Positions 8,809 to 17,403 of a DNA stretch of 64,000 nucleotides are shown piece by piece; within the stretch, counting starts at the first letter, position 1, and every line of letters starts with the position of its first letter. The position numbers were made by a program, and so were the translations under genes. This DNA is from Verrucomicrobiota bacterium. GTDB lineage: Bacteria > Verrucomicrobiota > Verrucomicrobiia > Limisphaerales > UBA11320. The stretch is from NCBI GenBank assembly GCA_016199985.1, contig JACQFQ010000063.1:31266-95265 (forward strand), read 5' to 3'. The notes under the pieces were generated by a model. It was not told the DNA's origin, did not search any database, and saw nothing but the letters and a program-made list of their open reading frames with translations.

Positions 8809-10484
8809 TGTCCCGAGCGGGCCGCTTTCAAGTACCTCAGCGACCAGGGATACACCCGATCACGCGCTTCCATGAGAGTGCGTCGGACCTTGGGCCACAC
8901 GGCGAATCCCGGATCCTCAACCTCCGCCGTCGCATCCATGCCGTTCCGCAGGCTCTGGATCCGCAATGTCGTGCCGCCTGGCACTGGGATCGGTGCCGAG
9001 ACGCTTCCCGATGTGATTTCAGTGATGACTTCGCCGGATAGGGTCTGGACGCATAGGGGCTGCAGGGGTGTTTCAGCCACCCACGGACGCTCGACGACAA
9101 CGGCGCGCGCCGATTCGGGCAGGCACACCTGAATGCTGCGAGCCCCAGGCCGCACCCGAAGGATGTCTCCGAGCGAAAGGGTCTCGTAGGATCTCTGGAC
9201 AAGGGCCGAGAGATCGCTCCATTGGATGGGGCCGGCCCCGCGAAGCCGGGCTGTGTAATTGGCGATCCAGTCCATGCCGTCCGCCACATCGTGGTGATGG
9301 GCGGCGAGCACGACCGGTTGCCCCAGGAACGCGGCGAGAACCATCTCGGTGAGCGCTTTGCGCCCCATCACAATTCGTGGAATGATCGCAAGCCCGCTGG
9401 GAAAGGTCTCCGCGCGCTCCATCCCAAAACTAGGCGTCCAATCGTGCGATCTGTTCGCCCGCAAGAACTGCGATGGAGTGATCATGACGCCCTCATAGTC
9501 CAGCAAGGCAAGCGCCTTGATGAACTCGTGGTCCACCACCCCGTACGGCGGCTCCATAACCCGGGAGATTTTCAGGCCATGCCGCGTGGCCAGGCAGTCC
9601 ATCCGACGCAAGGCCTGCGCCATCAACTTGAGCTGCATTCCCGCGTCCCAACCCCGCGCCAGCTCACACCTCACGTGATTGTTGCCGTGGGGCGTGAGCG
9701 AGATGTATCCCGACTTTTCGCGAAACAGGCGGCACACTTCGCCCTTGGCCCCGCCCACATCGATGGGGATCGTGGCGACCACCGCATGAATCCCCTGCTC
9801 CTGCGCCGTGCGCGCGAGTTGGCGGAAATCCAGGCAGCCATAACGGAAATGACGCAGGCTCGGGTCGTCGAAAATAAAGCATCCTCCGAGCGGCGGACGC
9901 GTCCACGCTAGCCTCTCGGCGCATAGCCGCCGGAGAAAGCAGAGCAGAGGCAGGAGACTGCAGAACGAGTTGCCCGAGAAAAAGTGGCACAGGTAATCCC
10001 GGCTGCCAAGAACGGGCAGCCCCGCGGCCACCAGATCCACAGATTTCCGCCCTTCGCCATGCCGCGCCCAGAATACCCTTTCTCCGCATTCGGCCACCGG
10101 GATGTCGCCCGACCCCATCGCCAACGCTCCAACCCCCGCGTTGCCAAACTCAACGAGCGTCTGGCCATCCAAAAGCGGGTCGACGCGAAGGCGGCCGGGA
10201 AAAAAAACGGTGGTAGGAGGTCCATCGGGGGTTCGGGACCCGGACACGTCCGCGGGGTGTTCCGGACCCATCGCCGCGTAACAAGGCAGCCCGCGGCTCG
10301 CGACCTTCACAGCCGTGGCGCGATCCACGCCAACCAGCAGAGCGGCGTCGCTCGCTGTGTTGCCGTTGGACTCGTTGGAGGGGTGAAATGAGACAGGGAA
10401 GAGCCGCTCCAGGGCGTCGAACAGTCGGCGGAACCTCGGGGCTTCCGTCGCTGGCTGGATTGCCACTTTAAGACGGCTCAGCAT
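8805..10484 (-). CDS. Glycoside hydrolase/deacetylase-superfamily-like protein
   Basis: 559 residues from the ATG at 10484 (MLSRLKVAIQ); the frame is open further upstream but that part is low-complexity. GGCFIFDDPSLRHFRYG near 225 resembles the DD/H entry of polysaccharide-deacetylase (NodB-fold) proteins. ISLTPHGNNH, MEPPYGVVDHEF and VVLAAHHHDVADG have the conserved His/Asp clusters of the same fold. A C-terminal beta-rich stretch (from ~430) may be an accessory domain. No signal peptide is seen. It heads the operon with the AKR and the acyltransferase. The fold assignment is by motif only; catalysis is unproven. Confidence 0.6.
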   Translation of the reverse strand: MLSRLKVAIQPATEAPRFRRLFDALERLFPVSFHPSNESNGNTASDAALLVGVDRATAVKVASRGLPCYAAMGPEHPADVSGSRTPDGPPTTVFFPGRLRVDPLLDGQTLVEFGNAGVGALAMGSGDIPVAECGERVFWARHGEGRKSVDLVAAGLPVLGSRDYLCHFFSGNSFCSLLPLLCFLRRLCAERLAWTRPPLGGCFIFDDPSLRHFRYGCLDFRQLARTAQEQGIHAVVATIPIDVGGAKGEVCRLFREKSGYISLTPHGNNHVRCELARGWDAGMQLKLMAQALRRMDCLATRHGLKISRVMEPPYGVVDHEFIKALALLDYEGVMITPSQFLRANRSHDWTPSFGMERAETFPSGLAIIPRIVMGRKALTEMVLAAFLGQPVVLAAHHHDVADGMDWIANYTARLRGAGPIQWSDLSALVQRSYETLSLGDILRVRPGARSIQVCLPESARAVVVERPWVAETPLQPLCVQTLSGEVITEITSGSVSAPIPVPGGTTLRIQSLRNGMDATAEVEDPGFAVWPKVRRTLMEARDRVYPWSLRYLKAARSGQ

Positions 10485-10931
10485 GCGCGGTGCCTCTCCC
10501 GAATCGGCCGGGCCTGCGCGGGGCGGCGAGTTCCATCCCTCCCGGGAGGAATTCCAGAGCGGTCTTTGGGCCATGAATGGAATACAAGTTCGTCGTCACA
10601 ACGGTTTTTGGCGCGCTAGTGCGTCCATCGGCAGCGCGCTCTGACACTTGATGGCCGATCGCGGTGGCGCCTCGGAGTAAAATGCCGGCCGGGAGGATAT
10701 CCAAGCGAAACCTCTGGAAAGAGGAGGAGCCGCCGCGCAAAGTGGGTCGGGTTCGAGCGTTCTTTCCGCTTTCGCGGACGCGCGGAAAGCCGCTAAGCTA
10801 ATCTTTAGTTAGTCCGATGAAACTAGTGTGGAAACAGATGCGCCCATCCGCGTTCTGGCCGTGCGCAACCGGCTCATTGACGCGTTTCAAGCAGCTCGGC
10901 TGAGCTTCGACCTGAGCCGAGCCACTCTCCT
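10485..10931. other. Intergenic region between divergent genes
   Basis: 447 bases between the deacetylase-like gene (leftward) and nadE (rightward). No convincing coding frame. The right part holds an AT-richer imperfect inverted repeat, CTAA...TTAG (10793-10812). Promoters for both directions must lie here, but I cannot assign -35/-10 boxes with confidence. Confidence 0.4.
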
Positions 10932-11930
10932 ATGACCCAGAAAGCACTTGGTGTGGACACTATCCGGCTCGACGCTTCCGCTGAGGTTGAGGCCATTGGC
11001 GCTTTCATGCGTCAGGCGCTGACAAAGGAATTCCGTCGCCGCGGGATCGTGGTGGGGATCTCCGGGGGCATCGACAGCGCTGTCACAGCCGCGCTCGCCG
11101 TGAAATGCCTCGGGAAGGACCGTGTTTTCTGCCTTCTCATGCCTGAGCGCGAGTCGAGCCCCGAGACCCTCATCCTGAGCCGTCTGATGGTCGATCATCT
11201 GGGAACGCGATCCGCCCTGGAGGACATCACGGGCGCGTTGGAAGCGGTTGGGTTTTACTCCCGATATCAGGAGGCGGTCCGGCGAGTGGCGCCCGAGTAC
11301 GGACCCGGCTGGACGTCGAAGCTCGTCGCGACAGAATCGATGGAGCGCGGCGGATTCACGTTCTTCTCGCTCGTGGTCGCGAACCCGCAAGGCGATTCGC
11401 AAACGGTCCGGCTTCCCGTCGAGGTCTACCTGGAGATCGTCGCGACCACCAACTTCAAGCAGCGATGCCGCAAAGTGCTGGAATACTACTACGCCGACCG
11501 ATGGAATTTCGCCGTCGCGGGAACGCCGAACCTTCTCGAGTACGACCAGGGTTTCTTCGTGAAGAACGGCGATGGCGCGGCGGACATCAAGCCCATAGCC
11601 CATCTTTACAAGACCCAGGTATACCAGCTCGCGGAGTTTTTGGGCGTGCCGAAAATGATCCGCGACCGTCCTCCGACGACCGACACTTTTTCCATGGCGC
11701 AGGGCCAGGACGAGTTCTACTTCGCTCTTCCTTATCAGAAGATGGATCTCTGCCTCTATGGACTCAATCACCAGATCGACCCGGACGCCGTCGGACGCGC
11801 CACCGGGCTGTCCGCCGACCAGGTTCGCCAGGTGTGGGCCAACCTTCAGCAGAAGCGCAGCACCGTTCAGTATCAGCACGCGTCCCCGCTCATCATGCGG
11901 CGAGCCCCGGAGACCACGGGCAGAGCCTAG
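10932..11930 (+). CDS. nadE: NadE-like ammonia-dependent NAD+ synthase family
   Basis: 332 residues; longer than the ~275 of classic NH3-dependent NadE and without the nitrilase (glutaminase) domain. The N-type ATP pyrophosphatase P-loop is SGGIDSA (residues 44-50). GTPNLLEYDQGFFVKNGDGA and the following KPIAHLYKTQV match the NadE substrate/ATP region. It stands at the head of an ACP-ligase-AsnB operon rather than with NAD genes. It may be the housekeeping enzyme or a paralogue using the same adenylation-amidation chemistry on another carboxylate; the sequence alone does not decide. Confidence 0.8.
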   Translation: MTQKALGVDTIRLDASAEVEAIGAFMRQALTKEFRRRGIVVGISGGIDSAVTAALAVKCLGKDRVFCLLMPERESSPETLILSRLMVDHLGTRSALEDITGALEAVGFYSRYQEAVRRVAPEYGPGWTSKLVATESMERGGFTFFSLVVANPQGDSQTVRLPVEVYLEIVATTNFKQRCRKVLEYYYADRWNFAVAGTPNLLEYDQGFFVKNGDGAADIKPIAHLYKTQVYQLAEFLGVPKMIRDRPPTTDTFSMAQGQDEFYFALPYQKMDLCLYGLNHQIDPDAVGRATGLSADQVRQVWANLQQKRSTVQYQHASPLIMRRAPETTGRA

Positions 11931-11995
11931 CAAAACACCGATGGCGGTCGCTCCGCCAATGCCAGGAACCAAGAATCTCAAACAGTCACCGTATA

Positions 11996-12247
11996 ATGAG
12001 CGATCCCAAGATCCAGATCCGCGAATTCATCGTCAGACACTTTCTCTTCGGCCAGGACGTCGGCTTGACCGACAGCGCTTCCTTCCTTGAGCAGGGCTTC
12101 ATCGACTCCACAGGCGTGTTGGAGCTCGTGGCCTTTCTGGAAAAAGAGTTCAAGGTGCGCGTGGACGACAGCGAGCTCATCCCGGAGAACCTCGATTCCA
12201 TCAATGGAATCGTCGGGTTGCTCAAGAAGAAGCGCGCGGCTTCATAA
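11996..12247 (+). CDS. Acyl carrier protein
   Basis: 83 residues, acidic, with the phosphopantetheine attachment serine in GFIDSTGVLELV (S38) and the EENLDSI-like third helix (PENLDSINGIVGLL). The DST rather than DSL context is that of specialised ACPs in exosortase/polysaccharide loci, not of FabC-type ACP. It lies 65 bases after nadE and 49 before the AMP ligase, so the presumed role is to carry the acyl group activated by that ligase. Confidence 0.9.
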   Translation: MSDPKIQIREFIVRHFLFGQDVGLTDSASFLEQGFIDSTGVLELVAFLEKEFKVRVDDSELIPENLDSINGIVGLLKKKRAAS

Positions 12248-12296
12248 CGGCGGGGACCGCCCGGGCTCCCGCGCTCCGATGAGGCGCCGACCTGTT

Positions 12297-13835
12297 ATGC
12301 TCGTTCACCATTTTCTCGAAAACTCCAGCGACCGGTTCCCCGACAAGGCGGCCCTGGTCTGCGAAGGCCGTCGCTGGACCTATCGCGAGTTGGAGGCCCA
12401 GGCCAATCGCGTCGCGCGCGCCCTGGCCAAGACCGGCGTGAAGCGCGGAGATCGCGTTGGGATCTGCCTGCGGAACTCGGCGGAGGCCGTCGCGTCCATC
12501 TTTGGAATCCTCAAGGCCGGCGCGGTGTTCGTCTATGTCAACCCCACCATCAAGCGCGACAAGCTTGAGTACATCCTGAACAACTGCCAGGCGGCCGCGC
12601 TGATCTTCGACAGCCGGACCGCCGCGGCGGATTTGCTGGCCTCTCCGGTTTGCCCCGCGCCTTCCCTTCAAGGCGCGATCTTCTGCGGTCCGGATCCCGA
12701 GGCAAGGAAGGCCTGCCCTATTCCGCTGTCTCCCTGGATCGCCCTCGAAAAAACCTTCCCCGACGAAAGGCCTCGAAGCCCGACCATCGACGTCGACCTG
12801 GCTTGCCTGATCTACACCTCCGGCACAACGGGAGACCCGAAGGGCGTCGTCAGCGATCACAGCAACATGGTGTTCGCGTCGGGATCGATCATCGAGTATC
12901 TCGGGATGCGGTCGGACGACATCATCTTCAACGTCCTGCCCTTGTCTTTCGACTATGGGCTGTACCAGCTCCTGATGACGTTCCGCGTTGGCGGCACGCT
13001 GGTGCTCGAGAACTCTTTCGCCTATCCGGCGTCGATCTTGAACCAGATCGCGAAGGAGAAGGTGACTGGATTCCCGGGCGTGCCGACGCTGTTTGAGATG
13101 ATCCTGCGGCTGGATCTCAACGCGTTCGACCTGTCGCATTTGCGCTTTCTTACCAACACCGCGGCCGCGCTTCCGCCAAGCCGCGTGATGGATTTGCGGA
13201 CTCGTTTCCCGAAAGCCCGGGTGTTTTCGATGTACGGGCTGACGGAAACAAAGCGCACGCTTTACATGCCTCCGGAGTGGCTGGATCGAAAGCCGGGCTC
13301 CGTCGGCATCGCGATTCCCGGCACAGAGGTTTGGATCGAGGACGAGCAAGGCAATCGGCTGGGGCCCGGCAAGACGGGCGAGCTTGTTTCCCGGGGCCGG
13401 CATGTCATGCGCGGATACTGGATGGCGGAGGAGGCGACCGCGAAGCGCTTCCGTCCCGGTCCCTTGCCCGGCGAGCGGGTTTGCCACACCGGCGATCTGT
13501 TCAGCATGGACGAGGAGGGGTGTTTCTATTTCGTCGCGCGCAAGGACGATGTCATCAAGAGCCGCGGCGAGAAGGTAGCGCCCAAAGAGGTCGAGAATGT
13601 GATCTACGGGCTCAAGGGCGTTCGGGAAGTCGCCGTCCTCGGCGTTCCCGATCCGCTGCTCGGCCAGGCTGTGAAGGCGCTCGTGGTGGTCGACGACCCT
13701 GGCGTCACGGCCGCGGCTGTTCTGGCGCATTGCCGCGCGCATCTCGAGGACTTCATGGTCCCGAAACAGGTGGAGTTTCGGGCTTCGCTGCCAAAGACCG
13801 AGTCGGGAAAGATCGCTAGAAAGGAATTGGCCTGA
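12297..13835 (+). CDS. AMP-forming acyl-CoA/acyl-ACP ligase, exosortase-associated type
   Basis: 512 residues from the ATG at 12297; an ATG at 12279 is possible. ANL-family motifs in order: YTSGTTGDPKG (about 172), YGLTETKR, HTGDLFSMDEEG, and the C-terminal SGKIARKEL with the catalytic lysine. It should adenylate a carboxylic acid and load it on CoA or on the ACP encoded just upstream. The stop overlaps the next start by one base (TGATG), indicating translational coupling with the amidotransferase. Resemblance to ligases of exosortase A loci is from memory of that family and needs a profile search. Confidence 0.85.
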   Translation: MLVHHFLENSSDRFPDKAALVCEGRRWTYRELEAQANRVARALAKTGVKRGDRVGICLRNSAEAVASIFGILKAGAVFVYVNPTIKRDKLEYILNNCQAAALIFDSRTAAADLLASPVCPAPSLQGAIFCGPDPEARKACPIPLSPWIALEKTFPDERPRSPTIDVDLACLIYTSGTTGDPKGVVSDHSNMVFASGSIIEYLGMRSDDIIFNVLPLSFDYGLYQLLMTFRVGGTLVLENSFAYPASILNQIAKEKVTGFPGVPTLFEMILRLDLNAFDLSHLRFLTNTAAALPPSRVMDLRTRFPKARVFSMYGLTETKRTLYMPPEWLDRKPGSVGIAIPGTEVWIEDEQGNRLGPGKTGELVSRGRHVMRGYWMAEEATAKRFRPGPLPGERVCHTGDLFSMDEEGCFYFVARKDDVIKSRGEKVAPKEVENVIYGLKGVREVAVLGVPDPLLGQAVKALVVVDDPGVTAAAVLAHCRAHLEDFMVPKQVEFRASLPKTESGKIARKELA

Positions 13836-15820
13836 TGTGCGGGATCGCGGGCATCTTCAACCTGACTCCCCAGGAGCCGCCGGCGGAGTTCCAGCTGCGA
13901 CGCATGCTCGGGACCATCCGGCATCGCGGACCCGATCAGTTCGGCATCCTTCTCAATCCCATCGCCGCGCTCGGCAGCGCGCGTCTTAGCATCATCGACC
14001 TGAGCAGCGGCCGACAACCGATATGCAACGAGGATAAGTCTCTCTGGATCGTCTACAACGGCGAGGTTTTTAACTATATCGAGCTCCGCGAGGATTTGGA
14101 GCGACGAGGACACGTGTTCGTCACGCGCTCCGACACGGAGGTCATCGTCCATGCGTACGAAGAGTATGGCCCCGGCTGCCTTTCCCGCTTCAACGGGCAG
14201 TTCGCTTTCGCCCTCCTGGATCTCAAGAAGAAGCAGCTGTTTCTTGCGCGAGATCGCGTCGGGGTCCGCCCGCTGTTCTACGCCGTCACGCAGGGGCAGC
14301 TCGTGTTTGGCTCGGAGGCGAAGGAACTGCTCACGCACCCTCGTCTCAGCGCGGAGCTGGATCCCCGCGTTCTCGAGGAGATCTTCGTTTTTTGGTGCTC
14401 AGGGTCCTCTCGATCCATCTTCAAGGGCATCGAGGAGCTGCCGCCCGGCAGCTACATGATCGCCGACGGGAGCGGGATAAAGATCGAGCGTTGGTGGGAG
14501 ATGTCCTTTGATTCGACCTCGTCCAAGCCTCTTGGGTTGAAAGCCGACGATGTCGACGGCTGGGCCGACGCGCTGTCGGAGCGGCTGACCCAGGCCACGC
14601 GCCTTCGACTGCGCGCGGATGTTCCCGTGGGGGCGTATCTGAGCGGCGGGCTGGACTCTTCGATCATCAGCGCGCTGGTGTGCAAGATCCACGCGCCGAA
14701 GCTCCACACCTTCTCCATCAGCTTCACCAATCCCGACTTCGACGAGCGGCAATTCCAGATTGAAGTCGCGAAGGCCCTCGACACCCATCACACCGCGATC
14801 GAAATCCGGCACGAGGACATCGGGGCCGCGTTCCCCCGGGTGATCTGGCACGCCGAAACGCCGCTGACGCGGACATCGCCTGTGCCCCTGTTCCTGCTCT
14901 CCGCCCAGGTGCAAGCGTCGCGGCTGAAGGTGGTGCTCACCGGCGAGGGGGCGGATGAGTTCCTGGGCGGCTATGACATTTTCAAGGAGGATCGTGTTCG
15001 TCGCTTCTGGGCCCGGTCGCCCGATTCCAAGTGGCGTTGGCATTTATTGCGGCGCCTGTATGAGGACATCCCGGCGATGACGAAGCTGAGCCCGAGCTAC
15101 CTGGCCAAGTTCTTCCAGGACGGGCTGACCGACACGCATCTGCCCTACTACTCGCACTGGATTCGCTGGAGAAACAACCAGCGGTGCTGTCGGTTCTTTT
15201 CTCCGGAGCTTCAGAGCCGGCTTTCAGTGGAGAAGCGCAGGCTTTGGGACCAGCTCGAGCCGCCCGCCGCCATGAAGAACTGGGGGGCGCTGGAGCGCGC
15301 CCAGTATTGGGAGATCCATCTCTTCCTCTCGCGTTACCTTCTGTCCTCGCAGGGAGACCGAGTGGCCATGGCTCATTCCGTGGAGGGACGGTTCCCGTTT
15401 CTGGACCAGCATGTTCTCGAGCTCTGCAAGCAGGCGCCGACCGGTTTGAAGCTGCGAGGCTTGACGGAAAAGTTTTTGCTGCGGAGGGCCTTGGGGTCCT
15501 TGATTCCCAAGGATATCGCGCAGCGACGCAAACGCCCCTATCGCGCTCCCATCCATCGATCGTTTTTTCATGCCCAAACCCCGGCGTACGTGAAGGAGCT
15601 GTTGAGTCCTGAAGCCATTGAGCGATCGGGCTACTTCCAGCCCTCGGCGGTGGCTCAGTTGGTGGCTCGCGTTGAAAACGGGCGTCCGCTGGGAGAGACC
15701 GACGACATGGCCGTTGCAGGCATCCTTTCCACGCAGCTGCTCCATCACCAGTATGTCACCCGCTTCCAGCCGCCGCCGCCGCTTTCCAGCTCCGAGGATG
15801 TTGGAGTGATCCAGACTTAG
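13835..15820 (+). CDS. asnB: AsnB-like glutamine amidotransferase (asparagine synthase)
   Basis: 661 residues. Cys2 directly follows the initiator Met (MCGIAGIF), giving a class II glutaminase domain (to ~190). The synthase domain has the ATP pyrophosphatase loop SGGLDSS (270-276), the GEGADEFLGGYDIF motif and the late RVAMAHSVEGRFPFLD motif. Enzymes of this length and type occur in exosortase and capsule clusters where they probably amidate a glycan or lipid precursor rather than aspartate. Here it is the last gene of the nadE-ACP-ligase operon. Confidence 0.88.
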   Translation: MCGIAGIFNLTPQEPPAEFQLRRMLGTIRHRGPDQFGILLNPIAALGSARLSIIDLSSGRQPICNEDKSLWIVYNGEVFNYIELREDLERRGHVFVTRSDTEVIVHAYEEYGPGCLSRFNGQFAFALLDLKKKQLFLARDRVGVRPLFYAVTQGQLVFGSEAKELLTHPRLSAELDPRVLEEIFVFWCSGSSRSIFKGIEELPPGSYMIADGSGIKIERWWEMSFDSTSSKPLGLKADDVDGWADALSERLTQATRLRLRADVPVGAYLSGGLDSSIISALVCKIHAPKLHTFSISFTNPDFDERQFQIEVAKALDTHHTAIEIRHEDIGAAFPRVIWHAETPLTRTSPVPLFLLSAQVQASRLKVVLTGEGADEFLGGYDIFKEDRVRRFWARSPDSKWRWHLLRRLYEDIPAMTKLSPSYLAKFFQDGLTDTHLPYYSHWIRWRNNQRCCRFFSPELQSRLSVEKRRLWDQLEPPAAMKNWGALERAQYWEIHLFLSRYLLSSQGDRVAMAHSVEGRFPFLDQHVLELCKQAPTGLKLRGLTEKFLLRRALGSLIPKDIAQRRKRPYRAPIHRSFFHAQTPAYVKELLSPEAIERSGYFQPSAVAQLVARVENGRPLGETDDMAVAGILSTQLLHHQYVTRFQPPPPLSSSEDVGVIQT

Positions 15821-15980
15821 TGGATGTGATGAAGCCGCAAGACGACTTCCGAGAGCAAGGCCAGGACGTCTTGCCGGAATCTCCGCGGCCGTCCCACGGA
15901 CTGCGGGCGCCCAAGCCTTCCTTGCAATGCGCTTCTCCTGCCCTTAATTTCCCAACGGCCGGGACATAGAGGCCTCAACT

Positions 15981-17336
15981 ATGAAACGTCGTCTGCTCTT
16001 CGGAATTCTGTTCGCGGCGCTCGCCGTGAATCTTCTCGTCGGGACCCAGGTCTTTCTCCGTGCGTCCCAGGCCGCCGAAGCCGACGACCCCTACTCGAAC
16101 TTGAAGCTGTTCACGACGGTGATGGAGCGCGTTCGCACCGAGTATGTCGACGGCCGCAAGATCTCCTACCGCGAGCTCGTCCACTCCGCGCTCAAGGGGA
16201 TGCTCAACACCCTCGATCCGCATAGCGAGTTCATGGACGCCCCCAAATACCAGGAGCTGAAGCACGACACGTCTGGGGAGTTTGGCGGAGTCGGGATTGT
16301 GGTCTCGATGAAGAACGACTATTTGACCGTGGTGTCGCCCATGGAGGACACCCCGGGTTTTAAGGCCGGCATCCTTTCAGGGGACCGCATCATCAAGATC
16401 GAGAATCGCGCCACCGACAAGGTTTCCCTGCCGGACGCGGTGAAACTTTTGCGCGGCGAGCCGGGCACGGACGTCACCCTGACGATTCTCCGGCCGTCGA
16501 ACGGCCAGGTGAAGGACTACAAACTGACCCGGGCGGCGATCAAGGTCGACACGGTGAAGGACCTTGGGGGACATCGCGATTTTCCATTGGCGGAACGGCG
16601 AATCGGCTATGTGCGCATGACCCAGTTCGGCGAGCGGACATCGGAGGAGTTCGGCGATGCGCTCAAGAAACTCAAGGAGAAGGGCATGAAGGCCCTCGTG
16701 GTCGACCTCCGCGGCAACCCGGGCGGGCTATTGGATCAGGCGGTTGAGGTTTGCGAGCGATTCCTTCCGCGCGGCGAGCTCGTCGTCACCACGGAAGGCC
16801 GCGAAGGCAAACCCAAGAGCGAGTTTCGGGCCCGGGGCGGAGAGAAGTTTGCCAACCTGCCCGTTGTCGTGCTGGTGAACGGCGGCAGCGCCAGCGCGTC
16901 GGAGATTGTCTCGGGCTGTCTGCAAGACTCCACGGCCCGCGGCTTGTGCCGGGTGATCATACTCGGCGAGCAAACTTTCGGGAAAGGCAGCGTTCAAAGC
17001 ATTTTGCAACTGCAGGATGGGTCCGCCCTGCGTCTCACCACCGCGAAGTATTACACCCCAAGCCACAAGGTGATTCATGAGCGCGGGATCACGCAGGACA
17101 TCGTGGTGCCCATGTCGGACGAGGATGAGCAGAACCTCTACCTCAAGCGCGCCCCCGGGGGGTTGGAAAGTTTGGAGCCGAAGGAGCGGGACCGCGTGAT
17201 GAGCGCCCGCGATGTTCAGCTGGAGCGCGCCATGGATCTGCTGGGCGGCTTGAGCGTCTACCAGGGGTTCAAGTCCGACGCCGACCCGGTTGGCAAGAAG
17301 GTCAGTCGGGTCGCCCGAACCTCTGAGCAGCCCTGA
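15981..17336 (+). CDS. ctpA: S41 family C-terminal processing peptidase
   Basis: 451 residues. N-terminal signal/anchor (LLFGILFAALAVNLLVG), a PDZ domain at about 95-175 (GGVGIVVSMKND, GILSGDRIIKIENR), then the S41 protease core. The catalytic serine lies in NGGSASASEIVSG (about 299-311) and the lysine in TFGKGSVQS (about 331-339). It cleaves C-terminal tails of periplasmic proteins. The length matches CtpA/Prc-like enzymes. The cytochrome gene follows 67 bases downstream. Confidence 0.93.
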   Translation: MKRRLLFGILFAALAVNLLVGTQVFLRASQAAEADDPYSNLKLFTTVMERVRTEYVDGRKISYRELVHSALKGMLNTLDPHSEFMDAPKYQELKHDTSGEFGGVGIVVSMKNDYLTVVSPMEDTPGFKAGILSGDRIIKIENRATDKVSLPDAVKLLRGEPGTDVTLTILRPSNGQVKDYKLTRAAIKVDTVKDLGGHRDFPLAERRIGYVRMTQFGERTSEEFGDALKKLKEKGMKALVVDLRGNPGGLLDQAVEVCERFLPRGELVVTTEGREGKPKSEFRARGGEKFANLPVVVLVNGGSASASEIVSGCLQDSTARGLCRVIILGEQTFGKGSVQSILQLQDGSALRLTTAKYYTPSHKVIHERGITQDIVVPMSDEDEQNLYLKRAPGGLESLEPKERDRVMSARDVQLERAMDLLGGLSVYQGFKSDADPVGKKVSRVARTSEQP

Positions 17337-17403
17337 GATGGCGGGACGCGCACTTGCGCATTGCGCGTCCGTCCGCCGCTGCCTATAGCTCTCGGCACAT
17401 CCA

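Noticed and set aside
7225..9132. 635-codon plus-strand open frame
   Set aside because: It runs antisense to the acyltransferase, aldo/keto reductase and deacetylase-like genes, all with clear motifs; its product has no recognisable feature.
10817..10903. 28-codon frame upstream of nadE (MKLVWKQMRPSAFWP...)
   Set aside because: No ribosome-binding site or leader-peptide logic such as runs of one codon.
10887..13742. Reverse-strand open frames opposite nadE and the AMP ligase
   Set aside because: Antisense shadows of motif-bearing genes.
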